The notes below the pieces were generated by a model. It worked only from the letters and a program-made list of their open reading frames with translations, ran no database searches and was not told the origin of the DNA. Positions 7,776-15,181 of a stretch of DNA of 64,000 nt are shown in pieces. Within the stretch, counting starts at the first letter, position 1, and each line of letters begins with the position of its first letter. A program made the translations under genes and the position numbers. This DNA is from Azospirillum sp. B510 (GTDB taxonomy: Bacteria > Pseudomonadota > Alphaproteobacteria > Azospirillales > Azospirillaceae), in NCBI RefSeq assembly GCF_000010725.1, contig NC_013854.1, forward strand, positions 959,001 through 1,023,000. The letters are read 5' to 3'.

Positions 7776-8690
7776 TCAGCCCTCCCCGCCAGCGCTGGGA
7801 AGCGTGGGCGGCCATGTGATGGACTCCACGCGCTTCAGCGCATCATCCACTGTCCAGAGGGGCGGCTGCTGGGTATCGGAATGGGGTCTGACGGAGGCGA
7901 GCACGCGAGCGAAGACGCCGGCCGCGCTCAGGTCCATCGGCTGCTTCTGAGAGGAGAGCTTCGGGCTTATCACCATGTCCCGCTTCAGCCCCTCCATGAG
8001 CTGCCGCAGCAGCGCGGGGGAAGCTCCAGCCGTGGCGTTGCAAAGCTCCTTCAGCCCCGCCGGTGACAGCGAATAGGGCTGGAGGTATCGAACGAGGATC
8101 GCCTGCCGGCATTCGTCATCCGGCTCCACGATGTCGAGATGAAGGCCGAAGCGGCGCCAGATCGCCGGATCCACATCGTCGGCCCGGTTCGTTGCCGCCA
8201 ACATGGTGCCTGGGAACTGGTCGATCTTCTGAAGCAGCGCGATCACGATGGCGTTGCGTTCCTGTCCAGCGCTGCTTTCGGCGGCGCGGCGCTTGGAGCA
8301 AACCGAGTCGAACTCGTCCAGGAACAGCACACAGCTATCCGCCTGCTCAATCACGGCGTCGAACAGCGCATTGATGTTCTTCCCCGTCTCACCGAGGTAG
8401 CAACTCGTCAGCGAGGCCATATTGACAACCACCAGCGGCAGGCCGAGGCGGGCGGCGAGGTGGTGCGCCAGCGTGGTTTTCCCGCAGCCGGGCGGGCCGA
8501 ACAGCAAGGCGGAACGCCTGGGCTTGAGGCCCACCGCCTGCAACTCCTTCACGGACCCCAACTCGACGCGCCACTGGTGAACAGCGGCCCGGATCGGCCG
8601 GCTGAGGATGGGCGCCTCGGCCTCGCTGGGCATCAACACCTCCGCAAAGCGGCGGATGGCGGTGTTCGGAACAAAGGCTTTGGACATCAT
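7776..8690 (-). CDS. Phage AAA+ ATPase
   Basis: A 304-residue protein. Walker A is GPPGCGKTT near residue 65, Walker B is VLFLDEFD near residue 113, and sensor-1 is AATNRADD near residue 155. It resembles spastin/FtsH-type AAA modules. Phage relatives act in replication or protein remodelling; the partner here is unknown. The ATG at 8690 is used because it overlaps the stop of the upstream GapR-Rmf gene (TGATG), implying coupled translation. Confidence 0.85.
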   Translation of the reverse strand: MMSKAFVPNTAIRRFAEVLMPSEAEAPILSRPIRAAVHQWRVELGSVKELQAVGLKPRRSALLFGPPGCGKTTLAHHLAARLGLPLVVVNMASLTSCYLGETGKNINALFDAVIEQADSCVLFLDEFDSVCSKRRAAESSAGQERNAIVIALLQKIDQFPGTMLAATNRADDVDPAIWRRFGLHLDIVEPDDECRQAILVRYLQPYSLSPAGLKELCNATAGASPALLRQLMEGLKRDMVISPKLSSQKQPMDLSAAGVFARVLASVRPHSDTQQPPLWTVDDALKRVESITWPPTLPSAGGEG

Positions 8691-9448
8691 CAACCCCGCT
8701 TCGAGAAGTCGTCGTCTAAGTGCTGCCAGTCTTCTTCGGCCGGCTCGGCGTCATCGGCCTGCGGCTCGGGCGGCTTGCGCGATCCGGCCCCCTTCCGGCC
8801 GCCCTTGCCCTTCTTGTTGGGGGCGGGCGTGGGTTCGGGCGCGGGTGGCTGAAGCTCGGGCGGAATGTCCATCCCGTCGGAGCCGGTGGCTTCGCACCAT
8901 CCCAACTCCCAATGGGCGCGGTTCGGGTCCGATGCAGCGAAGGGATTGGCCGTCATCGGCACGCCGGCCAGTCCGTCCTCGTGCCCCTTCGCTTTCGCCT
9001 CTTCCGGGGTCATCGCCGCCGGCTGGGCAGCGCCGCCCTGGTCCGATCCGGCATCGTCGCTCGAACCGTCGTCATCCGGCTTCGACTGGTCCAGATGGTC
9101 CTCCAGGTCCGTTTGATCGGGATCGGCTTCCGCCTCGTCCTTCTTCTTCCCTTTGGGCGGTTTCGGGTTGAGCGGGATATCGCGGTTGGAGCCTTCGCCG
9201 TACCCCAACGCTTCCTTGTAAAGATCGAAGATCGCTTCCGCTTCCTGTTGACTGGCCGCGTCTCTCTCGCGCTCGTCCATCCAAGTGATGATCTTTCGCA
9301 TCACCTTCGTGCTGAAGCCGACCGCCTTTGCCTCGGCGAAAATGGCCTTGATGTCTTCCTGAATAGCCTTGATTTCGGCCCGCAGATTTCTAATGCGGGT
9401 AACCAAAGCCCGCAGCCGCTCGGCCGCAGTCCCCCCTACGTCTGACAT
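8690..9448 (-). CDS. GapR-like (DUF2312) protein fused to an Rmf-like domain
   Basis: A 252-residue protein. Residues about 8-80 match the GapR/DUF2312 coiled coil (AIQEDIKAIFAEAKAVGFST; KIITWMDERERDA), a dimeric protein that binds AT-rich overtwisted DNA in alphaproteobacteria. A very acidic linker (about 95-145) follows. Residues about 146-190 (EEAKAKGHEDGLAGVPMTAN; AHWELGWCEAT) resemble the ribosome modulation factor fold. The tail is basic and Pro-rich. A phage-encoded GapR fused to Rmf may redirect host nucleoid and translation machinery; this is inference. Confidence 0.8.
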   Translation of the reverse strand: MSDVGGTAAERLRALVTRIRNLRAEIKAIQEDIKAIFAEAKAVGFSTKVMRKIITWMDERERDAASQQEAEAIFDLYKEALGYGEGSNRDIPLNPKPPKGKKKDEAEADPDQTDLEDHLDQSKPDDDGSSDDAGSDQGGAAQPAAMTPEEAKAKGHEDGLAGVPMTANPFAASDPNRAHWELGWCEATGSDGMDIPPELQPPAPEPTPAPNKKGKGGRKGAGSRKPPEPQADDAEPAEEDWQHLDDDFSKRG

Positions 9449-9927
9449 GACTTCACCTCAGTAATTCTCAGGTTGGGATGCAGCGCCTCCAAGAGGCGCT
9501 TCTTCAGCTTGTAGACGTCCGTCAAGTAGCCTTTGGCATCCTCAAGGACGAAAACGCCTTGACTTGTGCGGTAACTGAAATCGCCGATGTATGTGCAGAC
9601 CAACACGCCGTTGACGTGGAGCGGAAACTTTGGCTGTCGCACCAGTTCCCGGATCAGCCCAAGCCGCTCCCGCTGGCGAAGCACAGACCAGCGGTTGGCC
9701 TCCAACGCGCTCGCGAAGCTGATCCCGTCGACCACCGTGCGGCGGGCGCGATACTTGCTTTTCGGCTCCGCCGGCTGCTGGCCGACGCCTGCGGCCCGCA
9801 GAAGCCGCTGCTCGCGCTGGGCGATCAAGAACGCCTCGATCTGCCGTTGCGCCGACGGGCCGAGCGACGGCACATGCGACGGCACATGCACGCCCTGCCC
9901 CTTGCTGCGACCACCGCGGCGGGCCAT
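9436..9927 (-). CDS. DUF1064 nuclease-like protein
   Basis: A 163-residue protein. The core (KYRARRTVVDGISFASALEA; VCTYIGDFSYRTSQGVFVLE; DAKGYLTDVYKLKKRLLEA) matches DUF1064, a PD-(D/E)xK-like phage endonuclease family. Candidate catalytic residues are the Glu of SALEA, the Asp of YIGDF and the E-D-A-K motif. The ATG at 9927 is chosen over upstream GTG codons because it overlaps the previous stop as TGATG and has GGAGG 5 bases away. A recombination or resolvase-like role is likely. Confidence 0.8.
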   Translation of the reverse strand: MARRGGRSKGQGVHVPSHVPSLGPSAQRQIEAFLIAQREQRLLRAAGVGQQPAEPKSKYRARRTVVDGISFASALEANRWSVLRQRERLGLIRELVRQPKFPLHVNGVLVCTYIGDFSYRTSQGVFVLEDAKGYLTDVYKLKKRLLEALHPNLRITEVKSCQT

Positions 9928-10640
9928 CACCACCTCCAGAGGTAAGTCGGGAGGAACGGCATGTGCAGCGCCGCCAGCTTGGCCGCGAGCCGATAGTCCG
10001 GCCGCTCGCGGATCCAGTCACGCCACCAAGATTGGCGGCAGTCCATGATCCAGTGCAGCGCTGGACGGCGCCATTCCGGGTGTTCCGACAGCGCGTAGAA
10101 GGCGGCCACCTCGATCCGGTCGACGGCCGGGTCGTTGAGGTGCTCCAGCACCGCCGTCAGGGTCCGCGTGATGCGGGCGCCCATTTCCGACGGTTCGTCG
10201 CAGTAGCCCGGCCCCGGCCGACTGCCAGCACGAATAACCCCGTCGATCATGGACAGCAGCGCGGGTGCCCGCTGGCGCCAGCCAGGGAGGCCCGACACGC
10301 GGGCGCACCAGCTATCCAGCGCCTGGGAGTCAGGCTTCGGCAGGCGGGCCACCAGCGCCGGGTAAACCGGCGGTAGGGCAGCCGGCAGCGGCCGGGGGGT
10401 ATTCGGGATCCAGTGGTAGCGCACCAGCAGCTCGCCAATGGAAGGCGTGCCGCCGGCCCGTTCGGCGTCTTCGGCGTCCAGCACGAACGCCGCGCGCTTC
10501 TCCGCCCCGTAGATGCCATGGTGGAGCGCGGTTGCGGCATGGCTCCACACCAGCCGCTCGCCGCCAGCACCGTCGGGGACGACATCCACCTCCACGTCCG
10601 TGCCCCACGGCGTCTCTATGGTGCGGCGGGTTCCGGTCAT
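9927..10640 (-). CDS. Hypothetical phage protein
   Basis: A 237-residue protein (MTGTRRTIETPWGTDVEVDV onward), Trp- and Arg-rich, with a C-terminal helical half. Its ATG overlaps the acetyltransferase stop (ATGA) and its stop overlaps the DUF1064 start, so it is clearly a member of the operon. No domain is recognised. Confidence 0.65.
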   Translation of the reverse strand: MTGTRRTIETPWGTDVEVDVVPDGAGGERLVWSHAATALHHGIYGAEKRAAFVLDAEDAERAGGTPSIGELLVRYHWIPNTPRPLPAALPPVYPALVARLPKPDSQALDSWCARVSGLPGWRQRAPALLSMIDGVIRAGSRPGPGYCDEPSEMGARITRTLTAVLEHLNDPAVDRIEVAAFYALSEHPEWRRPALHWIMDCRQSWWRDWIRERPDYRLAAKLAALHMPFLPTYLWRW

Positions 10641-11098
10641 CGTCCGACCTCCAAGGCAAGCGAGAGGTCGCGGCGCAGAATGGAGGAACCGTCCCTCTCT
10701 GCGACGACGGCGAAGCCGAACCGAACCCACGTAAGCGGGCGCTTGCTGGAGACGTAGATCAAAGCATCAGGCATTCCGTCCGCGACCATTCCGAGCGCGG
10801 CCACAGCCACCCGAATGACGTCCATCCGGGCTTTGATCAGTTCGGTCCCGACGCCTTTACCGCGGTGCGTCGGCAACGTCGCAGCCGGCCCGAGCAACCA
10901 ATGTCGGCGGGAGTCCCCCAACGGCCCATAGGCGCCGATCCCGACAACTTCGCCGTCCCGTTCAGCAACGAAAAACCAGCGCCGCTCGTAGCGAAACCGC
11001 ATCATGGCGTAGAGCGTGCCTTGCGGTAGCCACGGCAGAAGCGGAGCGAATTGCGGCGCCAGTGTCGACGCCTCATCTTGGCGCATCGGGCGGATCAT
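10637..11098 (-). CDS. GNAT family N-acetyltransferase
   Basis: A 153-residue protein. The fold shows the acetyl-CoA loop at about residues 76-90 (LPTHRGKGVGTELIKARMDV), a variant of the Q/RxxGxG/A motif, and the preceding strands FFVAERDGEVVGIGAYGPLG. The substrate is unknown. The start at 11,098 overlaps the upstream stop (ATGA). In phages such enzymes may modify host proteins or DNA-bound substrates, but nothing here fixes the role. Confidence 0.8.
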   Translation of the reverse strand: MIRPMRQDEASTLAPQFAPLLPWLPQGTLYAMMRFRYERRWFFVAERDGEVVGIGAYGPLGDSRRHWLLGPAATLPTHRGKGVGTELIKARMDVIRVAVAALGMVADGMPDALIYVSSKRPLTWVRFGFAVVAERDGSSILRRDLSLALEVGR

Positions 11099-11638
11099 GC
11101 CGGCACCTCTTCGGCCTGCTGGGCACGAGCGGCCAGCGCCGCGCGGATCGTCGCCTCCGGCATGGGCGGGCGGGCGCCATCGGTCTCGTACCGATCGAGC
11201 AGCCGGAGGAGCTGCATGTCGGACATCAGCCGTGCCTGGTCTTCCCAAGCTGGGTAATCGCCGGGCTGCTCCAGGGCGCGGCGGCACGGGGGAATGTGGC
11301 GCCAGCGGGTATCCGAGAAGCCGCGGATGAACACCACCCACGCATAGGAGGTCGCGGTGGATGCTTCTTGCGCCACATAGCCGGCAACCATCGGCAGGCG
11401 CTCGGCGAACTGTGCGATCAGGGCGGGCGGGTGCTGCTGGAACAGGTTGAAGCGCTCCAGCGTCTCCATCCAGGTTCCGCGGACCAGCATGGCGCAGCCG
11501 TACCGGGCCGATTGCTTTGACCAAGCGGAGCGTTGGATCTTCATTCGGCCCGTTGACATCGCACCAGACGGGCGCCTGAGGCGGCTTCCACTCGGGCGGC
11601 GGCAAAGCCGGATCCACATTGTACGGGGGCTGGATCAT
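11095..11638 (-). pseudogene. Phage gene with an apparent +1 frameshift
   Basis: An ATG at 11,638 overlaps the DUF4942 stop as ATGA and begins a protein-like sequence (MIQPPYNVDPALPPPEWKPP). The other end, a stop at 11,095 overlapping the acetyltransferase ATG, lies in a different frame reading METLERFNLFQQHPPALIAQ and so on. Skipping one base near 11,510-11,530 joins the two frames into one protein of about 180 residues. It is either a real single-base mutation, a sequencing error or programmed frameshifting. If the gene instead starts inside the second frame, candidates are the ATGs at 11,490 and 11,469. Confidence 0.6.
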
Positions 11639-12477
11639 GCCGCCCTCCGCCGGCCAGCGCCGCGCACCCGGGTCTCGTGCGCCAGCGCAGCGCCGAAGTG
11701 GTCGGCGATGATCTGGTTAACCTTCACCACGAGGTCCGGCCGGCGGAACAGCACATGGACGTTGCAGTTCTTGAAGGTGCGGATCAGGAAGTATTCGGTT
11801 TCGACGGTGCCGCCGAGCTGCTGGCGGGACACCTCCGACACCATCGCCGCAGCGTCGCCGCAGTGATCCTTGGGTGGCTTCTCGTCCACGATGTGGAAGA
11901 TGCGGTCCAGGTCCCGCATTTCCTCACGGCTGCCACCATGGTGGTTCCAGCCGCCATACTCGGACAGGGCGCGGTTGAAAATCAGCTTGTCGCCCAGGCG
12001 ATAGGCCGGGTTGCTGGCGAACTTCCGGTCCAGGCGCATGAACAGGTTGATGACGCCGCGCTTGAAGATGGCATCCGACTCAGCCGTCAGGCGGGCGAAG
12101 GTGGCGACGAGGTTGTCGCGCGTCACTTCCGCCGGATCGGTGCGGTTCTGGTCCCTGAACGCCGCAACCTCCTTGGCGTCCATAAGGTTCAGTAGGCCCA
12201 GCGCTCCCATGATGTGGTTCCAAACCGCGCCGTCGAGGTTTCGGCGTATTTCTTCGACCACCTTGTCGGTTCGGCCCTGCTCAATATCGTAGCCGCCATT
12301 ATTCAGCGCGCTTCTGAGGCAGGGGTAATCGGTGCCGCCCACCTCCTTGTGAACTCGCACAGCTTCGGCCAGCATCTGGACGCCACGGGTATAGAGGTCG
12401 AGCGCCCGGTTGCGCTTCGCCACGATTTCGTCGGCCGATCCCTTGCGGATCAGCTCGGTTCCCTTCGCCTCGATCAT
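11635..12477 (-). CDS. DUF4942 domain protein
   Basis: A 280-residue protein that matches DUF4942, found in phages and plasmids. Features include LFMRLDRKFASNPAYRLGDK, the SEYGGWNHHGG segment, a DLDRIFHIVDEKP core and the C-terminal YFLIRTFKNCNVHVLFRRPD block. The biochemical role is not known to me. It overlaps neighbours at both ends by ATGA. Confidence 0.75.
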   Translation of the reverse strand: MIEAKGTELIRKGSADEIVAKRNRALDLYTRGVQMLAEAVRVHKEVGGTDYPCLRSALNNGGYDIEQGRTDKVVEEIRRNLDGAVWNHIMGALGLLNLMDAKEVAAFRDQNRTDPAEVTRDNLVATFARLTAESDAIFKRGVINLFMRLDRKFASNPAYRLGDKLIFNRALSEYGGWNHHGGSREEMRDLDRIFHIVDEKPPKDHCGDAAAMVSEVSRQQLGGTVETEYFLIRTFKNCNVHVLFRRPDLVVKVNQIIADHFGAALAHETRVRGAGRRRAA

Positions 12478-13151
12478 GACCGCGCCCCCTCGGCGGGCAG
12501 CCGGTCAATGTTGCAGTGGTGGACCTTGCAGGTCAGCGCGACGACGAACGGGTTTGCATCCCAGGCAGTTGCGCCGTTGATGCTGTTCCATAGGTCGCGG
12601 AACCAGCCGCGCGGGTCCATGCCGGAAAGTTCCTCGTAAGTCTGCGCCGGGCACCCTTCGGCGAGCGCGTCCTCCTCGCTGATGTCCTGGAGGCGCTGAA
12701 CCCGCACATCCTCCACCACCAGGGTCAGACGACTTGCCCACCTGGGCATGTGGATCGAAGGCCGCCAGGGGCCATCTGCGCCGAGCACGTCACCGAGCCA
12801 GTGATGCCACGTTGCCCCTGGGCACCGGTCATAGTTGAAGGACGGCCCCCGCCCCTCATCAGGCCCGTCCCATGCATTGATCTCGACAAAATCGGGAGTG
12901 GCGGCATAGGCGATCTGCGGGCCGTCGCCGGTCATGCCCGTCTGCCAGTTTTCCCGCACCCACAGCCGGTCGCCGACCGCATAGCGGATCAGGTCGATGT
13001 TGCCGGGCTTCAGGAGAAATGACGGCCCGAATACGCCCAAGGCGTCCAGTGCCGCGGGCTTGGTGATGATCCTCCTCGTCTGCGTCTTTCGGCCGGCGAG
13101 CAGCGCCTGGATCATCGGCGCGCTGAAAATGATGGGAATGTCACGCGGCAT
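12474..13151 (-). CDS. ASCH/PUA-like phage protein
   Basis: A 225-residue protein. The opening MIQALLAGRKTQTRRI and the later VGDRLWVRENW are hallmarks of the ASCH-type family in phages (often annotated as morphogenetic protein). The PUA-like fold suggests RNA or nucleotide binding. EEDALAEGCPAQTYEEL and FRDLWNSINGATAWDANPFV are also typical. It overlaps the Rieske-like gene by 11 bases. Confidence 0.8.
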   Translation of the reverse strand: MPRDIPIIFSAPMIQALLAGRKTQTRRIITKPAALDALGVFGPSFLLKPGNIDLIRYAVGDRLWVRENWQTGMTGDGPQIAYAATPDFVEINAWDGPDEGRGPSFNYDRCPGATWHHWLGDVLGADGPWRPSIHMPRWASRLTLVVEDVRVQRLQDISEEDALAEGCPAQTYEELSGMDPRGWFRDLWNSINGATAWDANPFVVALTCKVHHCNIDRLPAEGARS

Positions 13152-13728
13152 GGGGCACCTCGGTTGTGGCCGGGGGGACCGCTTTGCGGCTCTTGGCGCA
13201 GAAGCGAAGGCCGTGCAGGGGGCAGGTGATGATCCCGTCGGCCGGCACGGAACCCAGGCGGAACCCGCGGTGCGGGCAGATCGGGCCGTGGTCGGTGTCG
13301 ACCATCGCGGCCTCTCCCATGTGCCGGCGCAAGGACAGCACCGGCTCCAGCCCCGCGAACTGGTAGGTGATCGTTGCCGCCACGCACCGGAGGCGGCGGT
13401 ACTCGATGGGCGGGTGTGGCACCGCGCGCCGCGTCAGCCCGAAGTCGATGGTGCAAAGCGGATAGTTCGTCGCCATGCCCGGACGGATCTCGGTCTTCTT
13501 CGCTCCGAAAGTCCGCTGCATCGCGCCCGACCAGAAGCGCGTGTCGATGTGGTAGTGCTCCCACGGGAACCCGAAGTGTTCTGCGTCCGTGTGCTTGGGG
13601 CCGAGCACCGGCCAGTGCCCGACCTTGCCGGAAAGCGGGTATTCGATGGTCGGGACGAGGTAGAACCGGCCGACAACCGGCGGCTCCATCAGCTCGTCCA
13701 CCTTCTGGATTTTCTTCTTCCGGGCCAC
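13141..13728 (-). CDS. Rieske-type [2Fe-2S] protein in a phage operon
   Basis: A 195-residue protein with a GTG start and GGAGGG 6 bases upstream. Near residues 153-176 it carries CPHRGFRLGSVPADGIITCP followed by LHG: C-x-H-x16-C-x2-H, a complete Rieske cluster motif. The first 140 residues show no dioxygenase catalytic domain. It could be a ferredoxin-like electron carrier or an oxygenase-type enzyme acting on phage nucleotides. Rieske proteins are unusual in phages. It overlaps the ASCH gene. Confidence 0.75.
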   Translation of the reverse strand: MARKKKIQKVDELMEPPVVGRFYLVPTIEYPLSGKVGHWPVLGPKHTDAEHFGFPWEHYHIDTRFWSGAMQRTFGAKKTEIRPGMATNYPLCTIDFGLTRRAVPHPPIEYRRLRCVAATITYQFAGLEPVLSLRRHMGEAAMVDTDHGPICPHRGFRLGSVPADGIITCPLHGLRFCAKSRKAVPPATTEVPHAA

Positions 13729-13730
13729 AG

Positions 13731-13910
13731 TCAGCCCTCCTGTTCATTGGCCGGCGCGCGGCGACGCGCGGACTCGGCCGCCTGGAGCGTTTTGATCGTC
13801 AGGGCGTTGTTGGTGTAGGTGCGCCACAGCTTCGGCATGGTCCGGAGTTCGTCGCCGAAGGTCCGCATGAGGCGGGCATTCTCGGCCTCCAGTTGCTGAA
13901 TGGAGGCCAT
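13731..13910 (-). CDS. Small coiled-coil protein
   Basis: A 59-residue protein (MASIQQLEAENARLMRTFGD onward) with a leucine-heptad helix at the N-terminus and a basic tail. The ATG at 13,910 overlaps the upstream stop by one base (TGATG). It resembles small phage regulatory or scaffolding peptides; no family recognised. Confidence 0.6.
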   Translation of the reverse strand: MASIQQLEAENARLMRTFGDELRTMPKLWRTYTNNALTIKTLQAAESARRRAPANEQEG

Positions 13911-14899
13911 CACGCGCCCCCCTTCAGAACCGGAACCCCGTCCCAAAGCTGGCCGTCCAGCAGCCGGCCGGCGGCCTTCTTACCGAGGCGATCCAGCACC
14001 CAAGCATCGGAGCCATAGGCCATAAGCCCTGACGTGATCCCGCCATCCGGTTTCACGATGACCGACCGGCGCGCATCAAGCAGATCATCCCGCTCGGCTT
14101 GCCGGCGCGGCGCCCACTCCCCCCACTGCTTGAACATGTACGGGATGCCATGGGCGGCGCAGAAATCGCGGGCGGCCCGGTGCCAATCTGGATGGCTCGG
14201 CCGCGCACCGTGCCCGCTCTCACCACCAGAAATCAGCCACTTCAGGAACTGCCAACCGGTCCAGTCCACCAGCCCCAAAGCGGGTTCGTAGCTGACGAAG
14301 GTGTTCCAGCCGGCGGCGGCGATCCGGAGCATGTGCGGGTGGCGCTCGTTCGCGCGTGCTTGGTCTTCGGCGGTGCAGCCGATCAGCACGTTCGGAAGCG
14401 GCCAGGGGAAGGGCGTTTCATCCTCCTCCCAGCGCGATCCCTCACGGTATTCATCGTCAATGTGCTTGCGGACGGAGCCGAACAGCTTCCACACCCGGTC
14501 AGGCGTGTTGAGGTACTGCGCTGCCCGTTCTGGCCTCTTGGTCAGCACTTGGAAGGTGTGGCGGCTGCCCAGCGCCATCACGGCGAACAGGCGATCAAGG
14601 AACTCGTCGGGCACGGCCTCGTGGAAGACATCGCCCATGCTGGTCAAGAACCAGCGCGCCGGGCGCCGCTTGTTGAGCGGGGCCAGAACATCGGCCTCCG
14701 ACAGGTTCACCTTGCCGGTCCACTTCCCCCTGCCGCCCGAGCGGGTGGCGAGACCGGCATACTTCGCCATCCCCATAGCCTCCAACCGGGCGGCCATGGG
14801 CGCGGCGTAGCAGTTGGCGCACGCGGGGGACTTCGCCGTACACCCGACGATGGGCGTCCAGGTGTGATCGGTCCATTCAATGACGGAGCGTTCAGCCAT
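13910..14899 (-). CDS. Phage Gp37/Gp68 family protein (DUF5131)
   Basis: A 329-residue protein matching DUF5131: SVIEWTDHTWTPIVGCTAKS with CANCYA near residues 18-32 supplies Cys residues for a radical-SAM-like cluster. Other typical blocks are TSMGDVFHEAVPDEFLDRLF, FQVLTKRPERAAQYL, VLIGCTAEDQARANER and ISGGESGHGARPSH. It is widespread in phages; function unknown, possibly a radical enzyme acting on nucleotides. Conserved motifs are complete, so it is probably functional. Confidence 0.9.
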   Translation of the reverse strand: MAERSVIEWTDHTWTPIVGCTAKSPACANCYAAPMAARLEAMGMAKYAGLATRSGGRGKWTGKVNLSEADVLAPLNKRRPARWFLTSMGDVFHEAVPDEFLDRLFAVMALGSRHTFQVLTKRPERAAQYLNTPDRVWKLFGSVRKHIDDEYREGSRWEEDETPFPWPLPNVLIGCTAEDQARANERHPHMLRIAAAGWNTFVSYEPALGLVDWTGWQFLKWLISGGESGHGARPSHPDWHRAARDFCAAHGIPYMFKQWGEWAPRRQAERDDLLDARRSVIVKPDGGITSGLMAYGSDAWVLDRLGKKAAGRLLDGQLWDGVPVLKGGA

Positions 14900-15176
14900 G
14901 GGCCACCCCCGCTCCCTCGTTCGAGGGAAGGGCGGCGAGCGCGGCGGCCAGTTGCAGGCGCATCCGCTCGATGGCGTGCCGCTCCATCATTTCGTCGTGG
15001 CTGGCGCCGCTCCACAGCACCTGCTCCTCCGGGTGACGGGTGACGTCGCGGAGGACGTGCGGAGCCGTGAAATCCGGGCCGTAGCTGAAGCCCTGGATGC
15101 GGTCGGTCTTGCCGGCCTGGATGGCGGTACGGCACATTTCGTCGGTGATGACCGGCAGGGTGCTCTTGCTCGTCAT
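14892..15176 (-). CDS. Small hypothetical phage protein
   Basis: A 94-residue protein (MTSKSTLPVITDEMCRTAIQ onward) with a helical C-terminus (MMERHAIERMRLQLAAALAA). It starts 5 bases downstream of the C5 methyltransferase stop and overlaps the Gp37/Gp68 start by 8 bases. No family recognised. Confidence 0.6.
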   Translation of the reverse strand: MTSKSTLPVITDEMCRTAIQAGKTDRIQGFSYGPDFTAPHVLRDVTRHPEEQVLWSGASHDEMMERHAIERMRLQLAAALAALPSNEGAGVAHG

Positions 15177-15181
15177 GGGAA

